Shown: in pieces, positions 38,101 to 48,527 of the stretch
Layout of the letters: the number at the start of each line of letters is the position of its first letter
Numbering within the stretch: position 1 is the first letter of the stretch
Source: Haloferula helveola
GTDB taxonomy: Bacteria > Verrucomicrobiota > Verrucomicrobiia > Verrucomicrobiales > Akkermansiaceae
Assembly: GCF_037076345.1 (NCBI RefSeq)
Contig: NZ_AP024702.1
Location: 4,154,001 to 4,218,000, forward strand
Length of the DNA stretch: 64,000 bases
Direction of reading: 5' to 3'
Position numbers and translations under genes: made by a program
The notes under the pieces: generated by a model
Databases searched by the model: none
Told to the model about the DNA's origin: nothing
Seen by the model: only the letters and a program-made list of their open reading frames with translations

Positions 38101-38384
38101 GTTTCCCAGAGGGTCTGCCGGTCGGCGGTGGTGTGATCCGCCAGTGTGACCGTCATCGCGAAGGTCGCATCGAGCGTGTCGCCGGCGACGATTCCTTCGG
38201 CGGCCCACGCGAAGTCATTGAACGAGTTGCTGCTGGCGTCGCCGATGTTCGAGAGCAGTCCCTGCGTGGTGAAGGTCTGTGTCGGGCTGGCCGGAAGGGT
38301 GGTGACAACGTCGGCCAATCCAGCCCCGTTCAAACTCAGGCAAAAGGAGGAAATCAGGGCGAAATGACGAGCTCCGGGAATCAT
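32178..38384 (-). CDS. Giant beta-helix surface protein (2068 residues)
   Basis: Signal peptide (about 1-24), then an N-terminal LamG-like domain (about 30-240) with FDLVRGLEFYADTLFVI at its end. Residues about 250-1500 form a long filamentous-hemagglutinin-like series of degenerate repeats of 75-85 residues; recurring units are LGDIDATGSLTVTATGSISDNG, DINVLGPSSFTA, VTLDDIFNDFTGPVSAAGTS and ANSIDLEQITPSGNLSV. Near 1560-1640 is a linker with GTVAPGQSPGILMVSGDLELASGSTYEAEL (quoted in part). Residues about 1700-1930 are a right-handed beta-helix of the choice-of-anchor type, ending GSPALEAGLNTANEEPLDILGNPRI and TIDLGAYEG. The last ~130 residues contain DPNDDDNGNGVSNYGDYAAGG and the verrucomicrobial C-terminal region. 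It is probably secreted or surface-bound. No catalytic motif is visible. The gene is intact. Confidence 0.85.
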   Translation of the reverse strand: MIPGARHFALISSFCLSLNGAGLADVVTTLPASPTQTFTTQGLLSNIGDASSNSFNDFAWAAEGIVAGDTLDATFAMTVTLADHTTADRQTLWETGGGTIGLSLNYEAGNVLVMRMSGNDGGGNGSGYIEVVSPPVTAGTYDLIWTVDIDGANPPIIALYIDGVLAGSGTHLGSWTTQDWSGSGGAGIGEQDGSMSGDGSNTNISSEPFTNGSFDLVRGLEFYADTLFVIPETGVTLVGNTLTLSDINGAASTDQLEISYAGGVYTITDTGGLILNASTIAGSAGSGSSSVTIPEGTIDSIQINTAGGDDTVTILSVQATLGGGFTIDCGNDTDAISIDGAVSTGAAGALVLSAESIIQSASLTVGGTTTLDATGGLIALNDVTNDFVGPVSATGTTLTLNDANTITLDQVSSAGTLSVWAGTLITDITGTPGSLISVALTTVMETPGNIAVNKPSTHDYVGGVTLRAARVQNFEVGFGGLIVDEITTTQTNINNTLEIKAGGVDFAGDVMLPTGGNLTVRVGNSTTQSGGSIVANVLNIRRINGAGNVTLNNTGNDVNEFRVTEQTNSAFTDVSFIDIDDVQLGEIWAYGDLYIEAGGDVTNSNTLTIEGTTTIESPGSVSLTHAGNELDGAIHVNGTDVSVNNLSKTILGDIVASSSLTVTCVDTINQEPGTLINTPDASFTALDGANQYDVTLTQAGNLFGPAGLDAAGGNIEIVAAGDLVLGDIDATGSLTVTATGSISDNGNGAGAGDDINVAGAAHYMASGSIVLNDSQNGFGGPVSASGSPVTINNAGPLTLGDVDAGSSLTVTAGGPITQSAGSSIIAGTGTLHAEATGTFYDIVLDQTGNTFGSDTVHATGANIVITEADDVILGDIDATLGLTVTSVAGSISDNGDGVVSGEDINVLGPSSFTAATAVTLDDIFNDFTGPVSAAGTSVTLRDANSIDLEQITPSGNLSVQASGGDITDSVTSLIDVGGTASFTASDTIFLDRPDHHTVDGEISLSAFRIQRFHGREGLTFSSITATDTSNFGHQIRSFSGVLTLNGNVSVAGDGDLILRIQGDAVQTAGTITADRLRFVTVGTNKTVTFLGNNDINALEHTEGGGNIPLASLNFNDVDDLAVGLFDRTRHADITAAGDIIVVGSMNIEANLGDFTFNSGATITVAAMVNTHGGTLVLEADDDIVVNADITGGGGNLTLNSDADSDNSGGVLIPTGILVDSGGGNIVIGGGNDPSNTSAYGTAATSNRGILIQGATVSSGAGSILLRGNGINDAIGIDGGTVTSTSGDITIFANGAGSVAGVSGALSIGGNGSVSTTSGAITITANGAGNADGVILSSATGGSILSGGAGTIQIQGVSASQNGLRSGNPLNVIGGPLASGDITIATDSYEFTAGSVQSTGNLAIRPFTNGTSVGVGGATGILELSDSELALLADGFASVTIGGATAGTVNLDTVTFTDPVIISGEFIRDNAGTDIDAGTDTVSLDGTVAPGQSPGILMVSGDLELASGSTYEAELGSGAPGSEYDQIAVVGSVSIGTGVTLTAVPFGLFEPAPGSIFTIIDNDGADPVSGTFDGLPESALVTVGTFTLQISYTGGDGNDVTLSIPISSEVTTTADSGTGSLRDALAVTGSGGTITFAAGLTGDTISLTSGPLVIDKSITIDASALLLPVTLDAGGASRVLTIDDGSSGTIQTVILNHLKITGGSATGIADAGNGGGIFNDEGLSLISTTVEGNSSTSSGGGLYSTSSQLFIVNSAFRGNSSGGGGGIYNESAPALLVNCCLSGNQAVQGGGMFNAFASPLIVNATITGNNATSEGGGIFDFDSSPNLSNTLIWNNAEGTSNSSAGASVSQNGTSTAGYSYCLVENIDLSSTGTGNFDGGDASNDPLFVLELDPFTAPGTGGDFRLQTGSPALEAGLNTANEEPLDILGNPRIQDTTIDLGAYEGNVDATFALLFPTLDPNDDDNGNGVSNYGDYAAGGNPTGPDDPSLRPKLVGDQLTFSFRNNAVDVAVEFQKSTTLLAGSWMPMVEGVDYAIDPTETIEGVRTLLTLEIATPGDRLFFREEFTDPGE

Positions 38385-38425
38385 CCGTGGATTGAGCCGG
38401 GATCGCCATGTTCCGTCAAGGACGC

Positions 38426-38457
38426 CCGGTGTCCTGCCGATGCGTCAGCAGCACCGG
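38426..38457 (-). terminator. Weak hairpin downstream of the lipase-like gene
   Basis: CCGGTG (38426-38431) can pair with CACCGG (38452-38457), with an inner CTG/CAG. No T run follows, so termination is only possible. Confidence 0.25.
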
Positions 38458-38486
38458 ATCGGCCCAGAGGCTTTGGGAATCGAGGC

Positions 38487-39779
38487 TCAGCCGCCGTCGA
38501 GGTGGCGGAACGTGCGTCGGAGGACGTCGTCGTTGGAGAGGATCGAGACGTGGTCCTCGTCGTAGCCGTGGACGCCGACCGCGTCGCTGGTGGCCTTCTC
38601 GTCGGTCTGGCTGGCCACGCTGACGGTGCCGTCGTTCTCCTCGGGCAGGGTGAACGAGCGCTTCGCGCGATGGCCGTAGAAGAGGAGGTGGGGAACCTTG
38701 CCCTTCAGCTTGTCGTCGAAGATGTCGCGCTGGAAGTCGCTGCCCGGAACCATGTCGTACCATGACGGCACCACTGACGGTGCGTGCTTCACGCCGGACT
38801 TGGCGAAGTCCTGGCCGCCCCACGGGGTAGAGATGGTGACGTAGCGGCTGATGTAGCGGTTGCCGTCCCTGCGGTTCTTGACGATGAAGTCGCGTGAGAC
38901 GAGGCCGCCCATGCTGTGCGCCACCACGTGCATCTTGTTGAAGCCGTAGTAGGCCTGCAGCAGTTCGACGGCCCGGTTCAGGGAGGATCCGAGTTCGTCG
39001 AGTCGGCGTCCGGTCGGGTAGTGGAAGAACCACGGCTGGTATTTCTTCCGGTCGATCTTGTTGAAGAAGGTCCGCCAGTCCTGGGGAGAACCTGCAGCGC
39101 CGTAGACGAACAGGACCGGGGTACGGTTCGGCTCGTACTTCTGGAGGAAGTAGATGCCGATGCCGGTCTCCATCGGGTAGGCGGCGGGTTCCCAGTATCC
39201 TTGGGATCCGCGCTCAGAGCTGAACTTCGGGGCATCGAGATCGGCGATAGTGCCGAGGTCGACCGGGATGCTCCAGCCGGTCGCCGCTTCCTCGGTGGTC
39301 CTCGCCCCGCGGAATTCGCGAGCCGCCTCGACCAGATCGTTGGGCAAGCGGGTCGATGAAGAAAGGCTGCCTTCCACCCGTGCCTTGTCGGTCTCGGGAT
39401 CGATCCTTACCGGAACCGGATTGCCGGAGCTGTCCGAGTGGATCCAGGCAGGGTCGCTGCTGTCGTAGCGCCCGTTGTCATTTCGGTCGCTGAAGGCCAT
39501 CAGGTACTGGTTGTCCTTCTCCTTGACGACGAAGCCGAACACCCCGACCGGACCCACCTCGGCGAAGTCGGCGGACTCGACCTTGTTGTCCTCCCGGTCC
39601 CACTCGACGACGAGTCCGAAGGTCTGGTGCTGCTTCGACGTGTTCTTCACGTGCGCCGTCACGATGCTCGTCTCATCGATGAACTTCAGGTCTTCGCCAA
39701 GCCGGCGAAAGTTGGCGCAGCCGGACGGTAGGACAATGCCGAGGGCGGCGAGGATCGTGAGGAAGCGGGGGCCTTTCAT
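38487..39779 (-). CDS. Lipoprotein lipase/esterase-like alpha/beta-hydrolase
   Basis: 430 residues beginning MKGPRFLTILAALGIVLPSGCANF; LPSGC is a lipobox, so residue 20 should carry the lipid. The hydrolase half starts near 215: TPVLFVYGAAGSPQDWRTFF, then MHVVAHSMGGLVSRDF with the nucleophile Ser in HSMGG, and ISTPWGGQDFA. An acid and His are expected toward the end (ENDGTVSVASQ, HGYDEDHVSILSN). The PGAP1/lipase-like pattern suggests an ester substrate at the outer membrane. The N-terminal ~200 residues are beta-rich with DRNDNGRYDSSDPAW. It is downstream of the two-component pair on the same strand. The ATG at 39777-39779 is selected for the signal peptide. Confidence 0.83.
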   Translation of the reverse strand: MKGPRFLTILAALGIVLPSGCANFRRLGEDLKFIDETSIVTAHVKNTSKQHQTFGLVVEWDREDNKVESADFAEVGPVGVFGFVVKEKDNQYLMAFSDRNDNGRYDSSDPAWIHSDSSGNPVPVRIDPETDKARVEGSLSSSTRLPNDLVEAAREFRGARTTEEAATGWSIPVDLGTIADLDAPKFSSERGSQGYWEPAAYPMETGIGIYFLQKYEPNRTPVLFVYGAAGSPQDWRTFFNKIDRKKYQPWFFHYPTGRRLDELGSSLNRAVELLQAYYGFNKMHVVAHSMGGLVSRDFIVKNRRDGNRYISRYVTISTPWGGQDFAKSGVKHAPSVVPSWYDMVPGSDFQRDIFDDKLKGKVPHLLFYGHRAKRSFTLPEENDGTVSVASQTDEKATSDAVGVHGYDEDHVSILSNDDVLRRTFRHLDGG

Positions 39780-39873
39780 GGTTTTGGAATTACCAAGCAG
39801 GATCAAAGGATGGAAGCGAGTCAAAGTTGGGATTCGCGGTGGATCGGGCAAGATCGGAACACAGCCTCCACGG

Positions 39874-41169
39874 TCAGTCGTCTGTCACCGCCTGCTTCAG
39901 CTTCTTGCGAAGCGTAGACCGGTTGATCGAGAGGGCCGCGGCGAGGTGGGAGGGCTTGCCGTCGAAGCGGCGGAGGAGGAGTCGGAGCAGGAGACCCTCG
40001 AGTTCGGCGCTGAGCTCCTTGTACTCCGTCTCGGGGCCGAGATTGCGGTCCACCCAGCAATCCAGCGCGTGTGAGAGCGCGTCATCCTTGGCGTGGTGGG
40101 CGGGGATGCCGGAGAGGTGGTCGGGGATGTGCTCGATGCCGATCCGGGATGAGCCCGCGCTGGTGACGAGTGCGAAATTGATCACGTTGCGCAGCTCGCG
40201 GAGGTTTCCCGGCCAGTCGTAGCGGGTGAAGATGTCGAACACCTCCGGATCAATCCGGCTGTGGGTGGTGGAATCGAGCTCGCCGAGGAAACACGCGGCG
40301 ATCGCGGGGATGTCGTCGATGCGTTCCTTCAGAGGTGGGAGACTGACTTCGAGAATCTGCAGCCGATAGTAGAGCTCCTGCTCGAAGCTTCCTTCGTTCA
40401 CGTGCTCCAGCAATCCTTCTTCACCGGTGGTGACGATCAGACGGGGCGCGCTCTCTGTCTCCGTGTCGAGAGTGTGGATGAGCTGCGCCTGAAGTTCGTG
40501 GGGTAGTGCCGCGACCGACTCGATGATGAGGTGTCCTCCGCGGCTGCCGGTCACGGCATCGCGGAGTTCGTTTTCGGTTACCTGTGCCGAGGCATGGAGG
40601 ACGCGGAACGGGCCGCCGCGATTCGCGCTCTGGCGAATCAGCGTGGCGACCTGGGTCCTGCCGGTTCCCGTGGCGCCGCACACGACCACCGGTTGGTCCG
40701 AGGCGCAGGCGTGGGAGATCTGTCGGAATACGGGGCGCATCGAGGGTGCGGCACCGACGAACGGGGACGGGGGAGAGGGTGCGGATTCGGCGGGTTGGTC
40801 AGGTTCGGCGGCTGCAGCGACGAGTTCGAAGAACGACTGCAGTTCGTCGAAGTCCACCGGTTTGTCGAGGAAGCGGGCGATGCCGATCTTGCGCGCCTTG
40901 ATGGCGTTCTCGATCTCGCCATGGGCGGTGATGACCGCGATCTCCGGCTTGTCCGGCCACTGCCAGTTCTCGACGAGATCGAGGCCGTGGCCGTCGGGCA
41001 GGCCGATGTCGAGGACAAGTCCATTGAACCGCTCGGCCTGCAGCAGTTCGCGAGCCCGGGCGAGCGACGGCGCGAGCCGGGTCTCCAAGCCGCTCCGCTC
41101 GGCCGCGGCCGCGATCGCGACCGCAAGCGCGTGGTGGTCTTCGACGATGAGCAGTTTGGAGGCGGCCAT
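39874..41169 (-). CDS. NtrC-like response regulator without a sigma-54 contact loop
   Basis: 431 residues. The receiver domain (1-118) has Asp54 in LVLDIGLPDG and Lys103 in FLDKPVD. The central AAA+ domain keeps the general NtrC shape (ELYYRLQILEVSLPPLKERIDDIP, YDWPGNLRELRNVINFAL) but the Walker A reads GATGTGRT (165-172), with Arg171 for the catalytic Lys. The Walker B Asp-Glu is replaced (HLIIES, 213-218), and the GAFTGA loop and its surrounding insertion are missing. The C-terminal Fis-type HTH (SHLAAALSINRSTLRKKLKQ) is intact. By family knowledge such a protein should not activate sigma-54 promoters; it may act on sigma-70 promoters or as a repressor. It is partnered with the kinase gene 13 bases upstream. 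Confidence 0.88.
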   Translation of the reverse strand: MAASKLLIVEDHHALAVAIAAAAERSGLETRLAPSLARARELLQAERFNGLVLDIGLPDGHGLDLVENWQWPDKPEIAVITAHGEIENAIKARKIGIARFLDKPVDFDELQSFFELVAAAAEPDQPAESAPSPPSPFVGAAPSMRPVFRQISHACASDQPVVVCGATGTGRTQVATLIRQSANRGGPFRVLHASAQVTENELRDAVTGSRGGHLIIESVAALPHELQAQLIHTLDTETESAPRLIVTTGEEGLLEHVNEGSFEQELYYRLQILEVSLPPLKERIDDIPAIAACFLGELDSTTHSRIDPEVFDIFTRYDWPGNLRELRNVINFALVTSAGSSRIGIEHIPDHLSGIPAHHAKDDALSHALDCWVDRNLGPETEYKELSAELEGLLLRLLLRRFDGKPSHLAAALSINRSTLRKKLKQAVTDD

Positions 41170-41182
41170 GGCTTCGCAGGGG

Positions 41183-42538
41183 TCAGGCTTCCGGGTTTCT
41201 CAGGTTTCCGGAGACGCACGCGCCTCCCTGCGGGCGGTTGCTGACCCGGAGTTCGCCGCCTTGGGCTTCGAAGACGCCCTTGGCCAGCGCGAGACCGAGT
41301 CCCATTCCTCCCTCGCGCTCCGAGTAGAAGGTTTCGCCGAATCGTCTCAGAGCGTTCTCGGAAAAGCCGGTCCCTTCGTCGGTGATGCTGAACGCGACCG
41401 AGCCGGAGTCCGACCGGGCAAGTGCCACGGTGATCCTGCCGCCGGTCGGCATTGCCTTGATGGCGTTGTCGATGAGGTTGCGGAAGGCGAGTTCAACACG
41501 CTGGGCATCACAGCGGACCGTCAGGGAATCCGGTGTGTCGAGTTCCAGTTCGCAGCGGTTGAACTCGAGAATTGGCAGGAGTTTTTCCCGCAGGCCGTGG
41601 AGAATTTTCACCAGATCCGTTTCGGAGGTCCGAGGGGCGTCGGGTTTCGCGACGAACAGCCACTGGTTGACCAGTGAGGTGATCTGTTCGCTGTCTTCGC
41701 GGATCAGTTTGCCTTCGGGGCCGTTGTCGCGACTCTCGACCGCCCGCGCGTGCATGATGATCGCAGCGGCCGGGTTCTTGATCTCGTGGGCGAGGGAAGT
41801 CGCCAGCTGCCCGAGCAGTGCCATCTTCTCGGCGTTGCGACGTCGTTCCTGTTCATCGAGCAGCGAGGCGCGCTCGCTCACCAAGGTCCGTGCAAGCACG
41901 CCGATCTCGTCATTGCGCCGGGTCAGGTGAAGCGGCAGATCCATTTCCTCCTCCGAGCGCGATCCGAAAACCGAAGTGGCGAGCAGGTGCAGCGGCCGGA
42001 CGACCGAGCGCGCGATGAAGAACGCCGCGGTGACGGCCAGCAGGGTCATTCCGAGCAGTGGGATGAGTGAAAAGTTCCCGGTCAATGCGAGCAGGGGACG
42101 GGACGGTTGGATGACGACGATCGTTCCGCGGCCGTCGGCGATCGGGCGACAGAGCGCCTGCAGCCTGTTCTCCGCGACGATCTCGGGTTCGCGCTCCTTG
42201 GCGAGAAGCGCGATCGCGCGCTCGTCGGGCGTCCAGTCCCAGCCTTCGACCAGTCCTTCCTCGTCGAGGAAGAAGCCGACCTTGGAGTCGGTGATGACCG
42301 ACAGGTGGTTCGCCATGTGTCGGGTTCGGGGCACTTTGACCCGCTGCAGGAAGACCGCATTGGCATCGGCGACGTCGGCCATCCGCTCCTGGTCCAGCTT
42401 GCGCTGCTGGGCCGCTTCCCACAGGAAACCGAGGGTGCCGGCCGCGATCGCGATCAGGATTTGCGGCAGGATGAACCGCCGGAAGAGGCCGCCCTTGCTG
42501 CGGGCCGGGCTTCCGGTCTCTGGTGCTTCGGAGCTCAA
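41183..42538 (-). CDS. Sensor histidine kinase with HAMP domain
   Basis: About 451 residues. Two membrane helices (FILPQILIAIAAGTLGFLW and LLGMTLLAVTAAFFIA) flank an external sensor of about 110 residues, followed by a HAMP segment (SVVRPLHLLATSVFG). The HisKA H-box is SLAHEIKNPAAAI, with His near residue 251. N, G1 and G2 boxes are visible as FRNLIDNAIKA, ITDEGTGFSE and GMGLGLALAKG. It phosphorylates the response regulator encoded 13 bases downstream. No ATG precedes the first helix. The TTG at 42536-42538 is chosen because AGGGG lies six bases upstream; a TTG seven codons further upstream is possible. It is divergent from the TonB receptor gene. Confidence 0.88.
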   Translation of the reverse strand: MSSEAPETGSPARSKGGLFRRFILPQILIAIAAGTLGFLWEAAQQRKLDQERMADVADANAVFLQRVKVPRTRHMANHLSVITDSKVGFFLDEEGLVEGWDWTPDERAIALLAKEREPEIVAENRLQALCRPIADGRGTIVVIQPSRPLLALTGNFSLIPLLGMTLLAVTAAFFIARSVVRPLHLLATSVFGSRSEEEMDLPLHLTRRNDEIGVLARTLVSERASLLDEQERRRNAEKMALLGQLATSLAHEIKNPAAAIIMHARAVESRDNGPEGKLIREDSEQITSLVNQWLFVAKPDAPRTSETDLVKILHGLREKLLPILEFNRCELELDTPDSLTVRCDAQRVELAFRNLIDNAIKAMPTGGRITVALARSDSGSVAFSITDEGTGFSENALRRFGETFYSEREGGMGLGLALAKGVFEAQGGELRVSNRPQGGACVSGNLRNPEA

Positions 42539-42635
42539 AATCAGCCCCTGAATGAACAAAATTTATCCATCGGTAAAGTTCTTGGTCAGAAATTGACACC
42601 GATCTTGAGCGGGCAAGCGGGAATCAGGAGTCTCG

Positions 42636-44768
42636 GTGCCGATGCCGAACACGCGCCCCACACTTTTCCATGCTGTTTCGTTTGCTGCGTCCCTCGGCAC
42701 GACCTGGGTAGGAGCCCAGGATGTGCTGGGGGATCTGGAGCCCACCATCGTCACCGCGAGCCGGGTCGAGGACAGCGTGATGGAAGTGCCCTACACATTC
42801 GATCTCATCGACTCGGGCTTCCTCTACGAAACCAAGCGCCGGAGCCTGCCCGAGGCGCTGCAGTTCACTCCGGGCATTCTCGTCCAAAAGACCGCCTACG
42901 GTCACGGCTCGCCCTTCATCCGGGGCTTCACCGGCCGCCAGAACCTGCTGCTGGTCGATGGGGTGCGTTTCAACAACTCGCTGACCCGGGGTGGTCCGGT
43001 TCAGTACTGGAACACGGTGGATCCTTACTCGCTCGACCGGATCGAGGTGATCAAGAGCCAGGGGTCGGTCCTCTACGGCAGCGATGCGGTCGGCGGCACG
43101 GTGAACGCGATCACCCGCTCGACCGGTTTTCGCGATACGCCGGACGGCGAGTTCTTCAGCCACGGATCGGCTTACTACGAGTATCGTAGCAATGGCGAGG
43201 GTTCGCACATCGGGCGGATCGAGTCGTCGACCGGTGTCGGCGGGCGTTTCGGGATCATGCTCGGAGTCACCGGCAAGGAGTTCGGCGATATCGAGGACTC
43301 GGCGGTGGGTCGGATGCGCAACACCGGATACCCGGAGCAGGACATCGACCTGAAGATCGAGGCGGCGATCGGTCCGGACACCACCATGACGTTCCTCCAC
43401 CAGCGGGTGAACCAGGACGATATCTACCGCTGGCACTCGACGATCTACAACCCGGGTTGGCAGCACTCGGGTCACGTGGCGGCGCCGGGCAGCTTTTTGG
43501 CGCGTGTCTACGATCAGGAGCGCACGCTGACCTATCTCCGCTTCGAGGGTGAGCCGTCCGATGTCGGCTGGCTGAACCGCTGGAGCGCCACGGTTTCCTA
43601 TCACCAAGGGCGTGACATGGAGGCGCAGTACCGGTCGATGACCGACAAACGCTACCAGGTGGCCGATATCGACACGCTCGGATTCGATCTGACGCTCGAG
43701 TCGCCGCTCGGCCCCGGCGAGCTGATCTACGGTCTCGATTACTACCACGATACGGTGGATTCCGCGGGGTATCGCGACCGGGGTGTGGGCTTGCTCTACG
43801 ATCCGTCTTTCCGGCCGGTTGCCGACGACTCGGAGTATGACCTGTTCGGGGCCTTCGCTCAGTATTCCTTCCGTCCGGTCGAGTGTCTCGAGATCACCGC
43901 CGGCGGGCGCTACACCTACGCCCGTGCGGAACTGGGCCGGTCGTGGAACCCGACGTTGGGTCGCGATCTCTACGGTCAGTCCCGTAGTTGGGACAACTTC
44001 TCGGGGTCGCTGCGCGCGCTGTGGACGATCAATGATTGCTGGAACGTGTATGGCGGGATCTCCCAAGCGTTCCGGGCGCCGAATCTCAACGACCTGTCTG
44101 GGGTGACCACCTCCCGCTTCAATACAAACGCGACCGGATCGATCGACGTCGACTCCGAGGAATTCATCACCTACGAGCTCGGCACCCGCTTCCACAACGG
44201 CACCTTCGGCTTCGGTGCCGCGGTGTTCTACACCGATGCGTCGGACCTGATCACTTCGGTGCCGGTGGCGGCGGGGTCGAACACGACGGTTCCGACGAAT
44301 GCCGCCGATGCCTACGTCTACGGGGTCGAACTCGAGGCCGACTGGCGATTCGCGGCCGACTGGCTGCTGTCCGGTTACTTCACGTGGCAGGACGGCCGGA
44401 CCGATACGCAGTCGTATCTCGGCGGCCCAACGATTCACGATCTCGCTTCCCGCACGGCTCCGATCAGCGGAGGTCTGGCGCTTCGCTGGACCCACCCCAA
44501 CGAACGCCTGTGGGTCGAGGGTCGGATGATTGCGGCTGCCGAGCAGGACAATCTCTCACGTGGGGACCGCGGCGACACCCAGCGGATCCCGGTGGGTGGC
44601 ACGCCCGGCTACATCGCCTACATGCTCCACGCCGGATGGCAGGCGACCGACTGGCTGGAGCTGACCGGCGGCGTCGAGAACATCAGCGACGAGGACTATC
44701 GCAATCACGGGTCCGGGCAAAACGAGCCGGGCCTGAATGGAATTTTCGCTGCGAAGGTAACCTGGTAG
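42636..44768 (+). CDS. TonB-dependent outer-membrane receptor
   Basis: 710 residues with a signal peptide ending near WVGAQ. The plug domain (about 35-155) has [62 protein letters not shown] and [15 protein letters not shown]. The beta-barrel follows, with [14 protein letters not shown] and a C-terminal FAAKVTW ending in an aromatic residue, as outer-membrane barrels do. It imports a large iron complex, heme or cobalamin using TonB energy; the ligand is not certain. The GTG at 42636 is preferred because AGGAG lies five bases before it; the ATG at 42642 is an alternative. The neighbouring Fur gene suggests iron control. Confidence 0.9.
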   Translation: MPMPNTRPTLFHAVSFAASLGTTWVGAQDVLGDLEPTIVTASRVEDSVMEVPYTFDLIDSGFLYETKRRSLPEALQFTPGILVQKTAYGHGSPFIRGFTGRQNLLLVDGVRFNNSLTRGGPVQYWNTVDPYSLDRIEVIKSQGSVLYGSDAVGGTVNAITRSTGFRDTPDGEFFSHGSAYYEYRSNGEGSHIGRIESSTGVGGRFGIMLGVTGKEFGDIEDSAVGRMRNTGYPEQDIDLKIEAAIGPDTTMTFLHQRVNQDDIYRWHSTIYNPGWQHSGHVAAPGSFLARVYDQERTLTYLRFEGEPSDVGWLNRWSATVSYHQGRDMEAQYRSMTDKRYQVADIDTLGFDLTLESPLGPGELIYGLDYYHDTVDSAGYRDRGVGLLYDPSFRPVADDSEYDLFGAFAQYSFRPVECLEITAGGRYTYARAELGRSWNPTLGRDLYGQSRSWDNFSGSLRALWTINDCWNVYGGISQAFRAPNLNDLSGVTTSRFNTNATGSIDVDSEEFITYELGTRFHNGTFGFGAAVFYTDASDLITSVPVAAGSNTTVPTNAADAYVYGVELEADWRFAADWLLSGYFTWQDGRTDTQSYLGGPTIHDLASRTAPISGGLALRWTHPNERLWVEGRMIAAAEQDNLSRGDRGDTQRIPVGGTPGYIAYMLHAGWQATDWLELTGGVENISDEDYRNHGSGQNEPGLNGIFAAKVTW

Positions 44769-44782
44769 CGGAATGGGAAAAG

Positions 44783-44820
44783 GGGCTCCTCGGCGGGGGA
44801 CGCCGGGGAGCCCTTCTCTT
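44783..44820 (+). terminator. Rho-independent terminator after the TonB receptor
   Basis: A 13-bp stem with one wobble (GGGCTCCTCGGCG 44783-44795 with CGCCGGGGAGCCC 44801-44813) and a 5-base loop, followed by TTCTCTT. Confidence 0.85.
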
Positions 44821-44875
44821 GTACGGTGAAGGAGAGATCCGTCGATTATCGCACACGGTTGAAATAGACTGCAGC

Positions 44876-47627
<2,752 letters not shown>

Positions 47628-47650
47628 TCGGAAGTCCTTGCGAATCATTG

Positions 47651-47700
47651 ACCGCCGGAGTGGCCGCCTGACCGCGTGCCGCCCCGGCGGTTTTCTTTTT
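47651..47700 (+). terminator. Terminator after katG
   Basis: ACCGCCGG (47651-47658) pairs with CCGGCGGT (47684-47691), with additional inner pairing, followed by TTTCTTTTT. Confidence 0.8.
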
Positions 47701-47779
47701 CCCGGATGGGCCTTGGATTGCGCGGACTTCTGGATTTACGCCGGGAAAGGGGAGGTTAGGTTGGGGCGGATCCGGATTT

Positions 47780-48526
47780 ATGGAGGAAACGAGAACCCGA
47801 ATCGACACCCTGCAGGCCATTGAGTTGGCGGAAGGGGTGGAGGTCCGTCTCCGGATTGCCGGTCCGCTGCTGAGGGGCGGTGCGCTTGCTCTGGATCTGG
47901 TGATCCAGTGGGCCTTCCTGCTGGTGGTCGCCTTCATCCTGATGATTTCCGGCATGATCGTCGGGTGGGAGACGTCGGGCGGTCTGATCAGCCTGCTCTG
48001 GTTCTTCGTGTGGTGGTGGTATCCGGTGTTCTTCGAAGCAGGGAAATGGGGAGCGACCCCCGGAAAGAAGATCCTCGGTTTGCGGGTCGTGCAGACTTCC
48101 GGCGGGCCGATCACGATGGGCCAGTCGATCCTGCGGAACTTTCTCCGCTATGCCGACGGCATGCCGTTTCTCGGCATGGGAATCATGGGAGTGCCGACCT
48201 TCGGCTTCGCGCTCGCGACGTGTGTCGCGACGCGCCGCTTCCAGCGTCTGGGCGATCTCGCTGCGGGAACGGTGGTGATTTACGACAAGACGCCGCCGGA
48301 GCCGGTGGTGCCCTCGCCGCCGCCGATCGAGGCGGCGACTCCGGCGGTCGCGCTGCGGCCCGAGGAGGTGCTCGCGCTCTCGGCGTTCCGCGATCGTGCC
48401 GGGCTCTGGTCGGAAGGGCGGCGGGAGGAAATCGCGGACCATGCGAGCGAACTGAGCGGCAGCGACGGACCGGCCGGGGTGTCGCGCATCATGGCGATGG
48501 CACACTGGCTGCAGGAGCGGAGATAG
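47780..48526 (+). CDS. RDD-family membrane protein
   Basis: 248 residues. The RDD domain starts with RIAGPLLRGGALALDLVIQWAF, in which the usual Arg-Asp-Asp is partly kept, then has helices about VVAFILMISGMIV and LISLLWFFVWWWYPVFFE, the conserved GATPGKKILGLRVV and ILRNFLRYAD, and LGDLAAGTVVIYD. A ~90-residue cytoplasmic tail follows, with a Pro-rich hinge (PPEPVVPSPPP). It is the first gene of a six-gene operon; the next start is one base after its stop. Its molecular role is not known; in this genome group the RDD gene usually heads this same envelope cluster. Confidence 0.88.
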   Translation: MEETRTRIDTLQAIELAEGVEVRLRIAGPLLRGGALALDLVIQWAFLLVVAFILMISGMIVGWETSGGLISLLWFFVWWWYPVFFEAGKWGATPGKKILGLRVVQTSGGPITMGQSILRNFLRYADGMPFLGMGIMGVPTFGFALATCVATRRFQRLGDLAAGTVVIYDKTPPEPVVPSPPPIEAATPAVALRPEEVLALSAFRDRAGLWSEGRREEIADHASELSGSDGPAGVSRIMAMAHWLQERR

Positions 48527-48527
48527 G

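Noticed and set aside
42624-44495. Minus-strand open frame of 623 codons opposite the TonB receptor
   Set aside because: Mirror image of a G+C-rich coding gene, Arg/His/Gly-rich with no domain; a common artefact here.
44036-44875. Upstream extension of the Fur frame into the TonB receptor gene
   Set aside because: The reading frame is open by chance across the receptor gene and terminator; Fur homology begins only after 44876.
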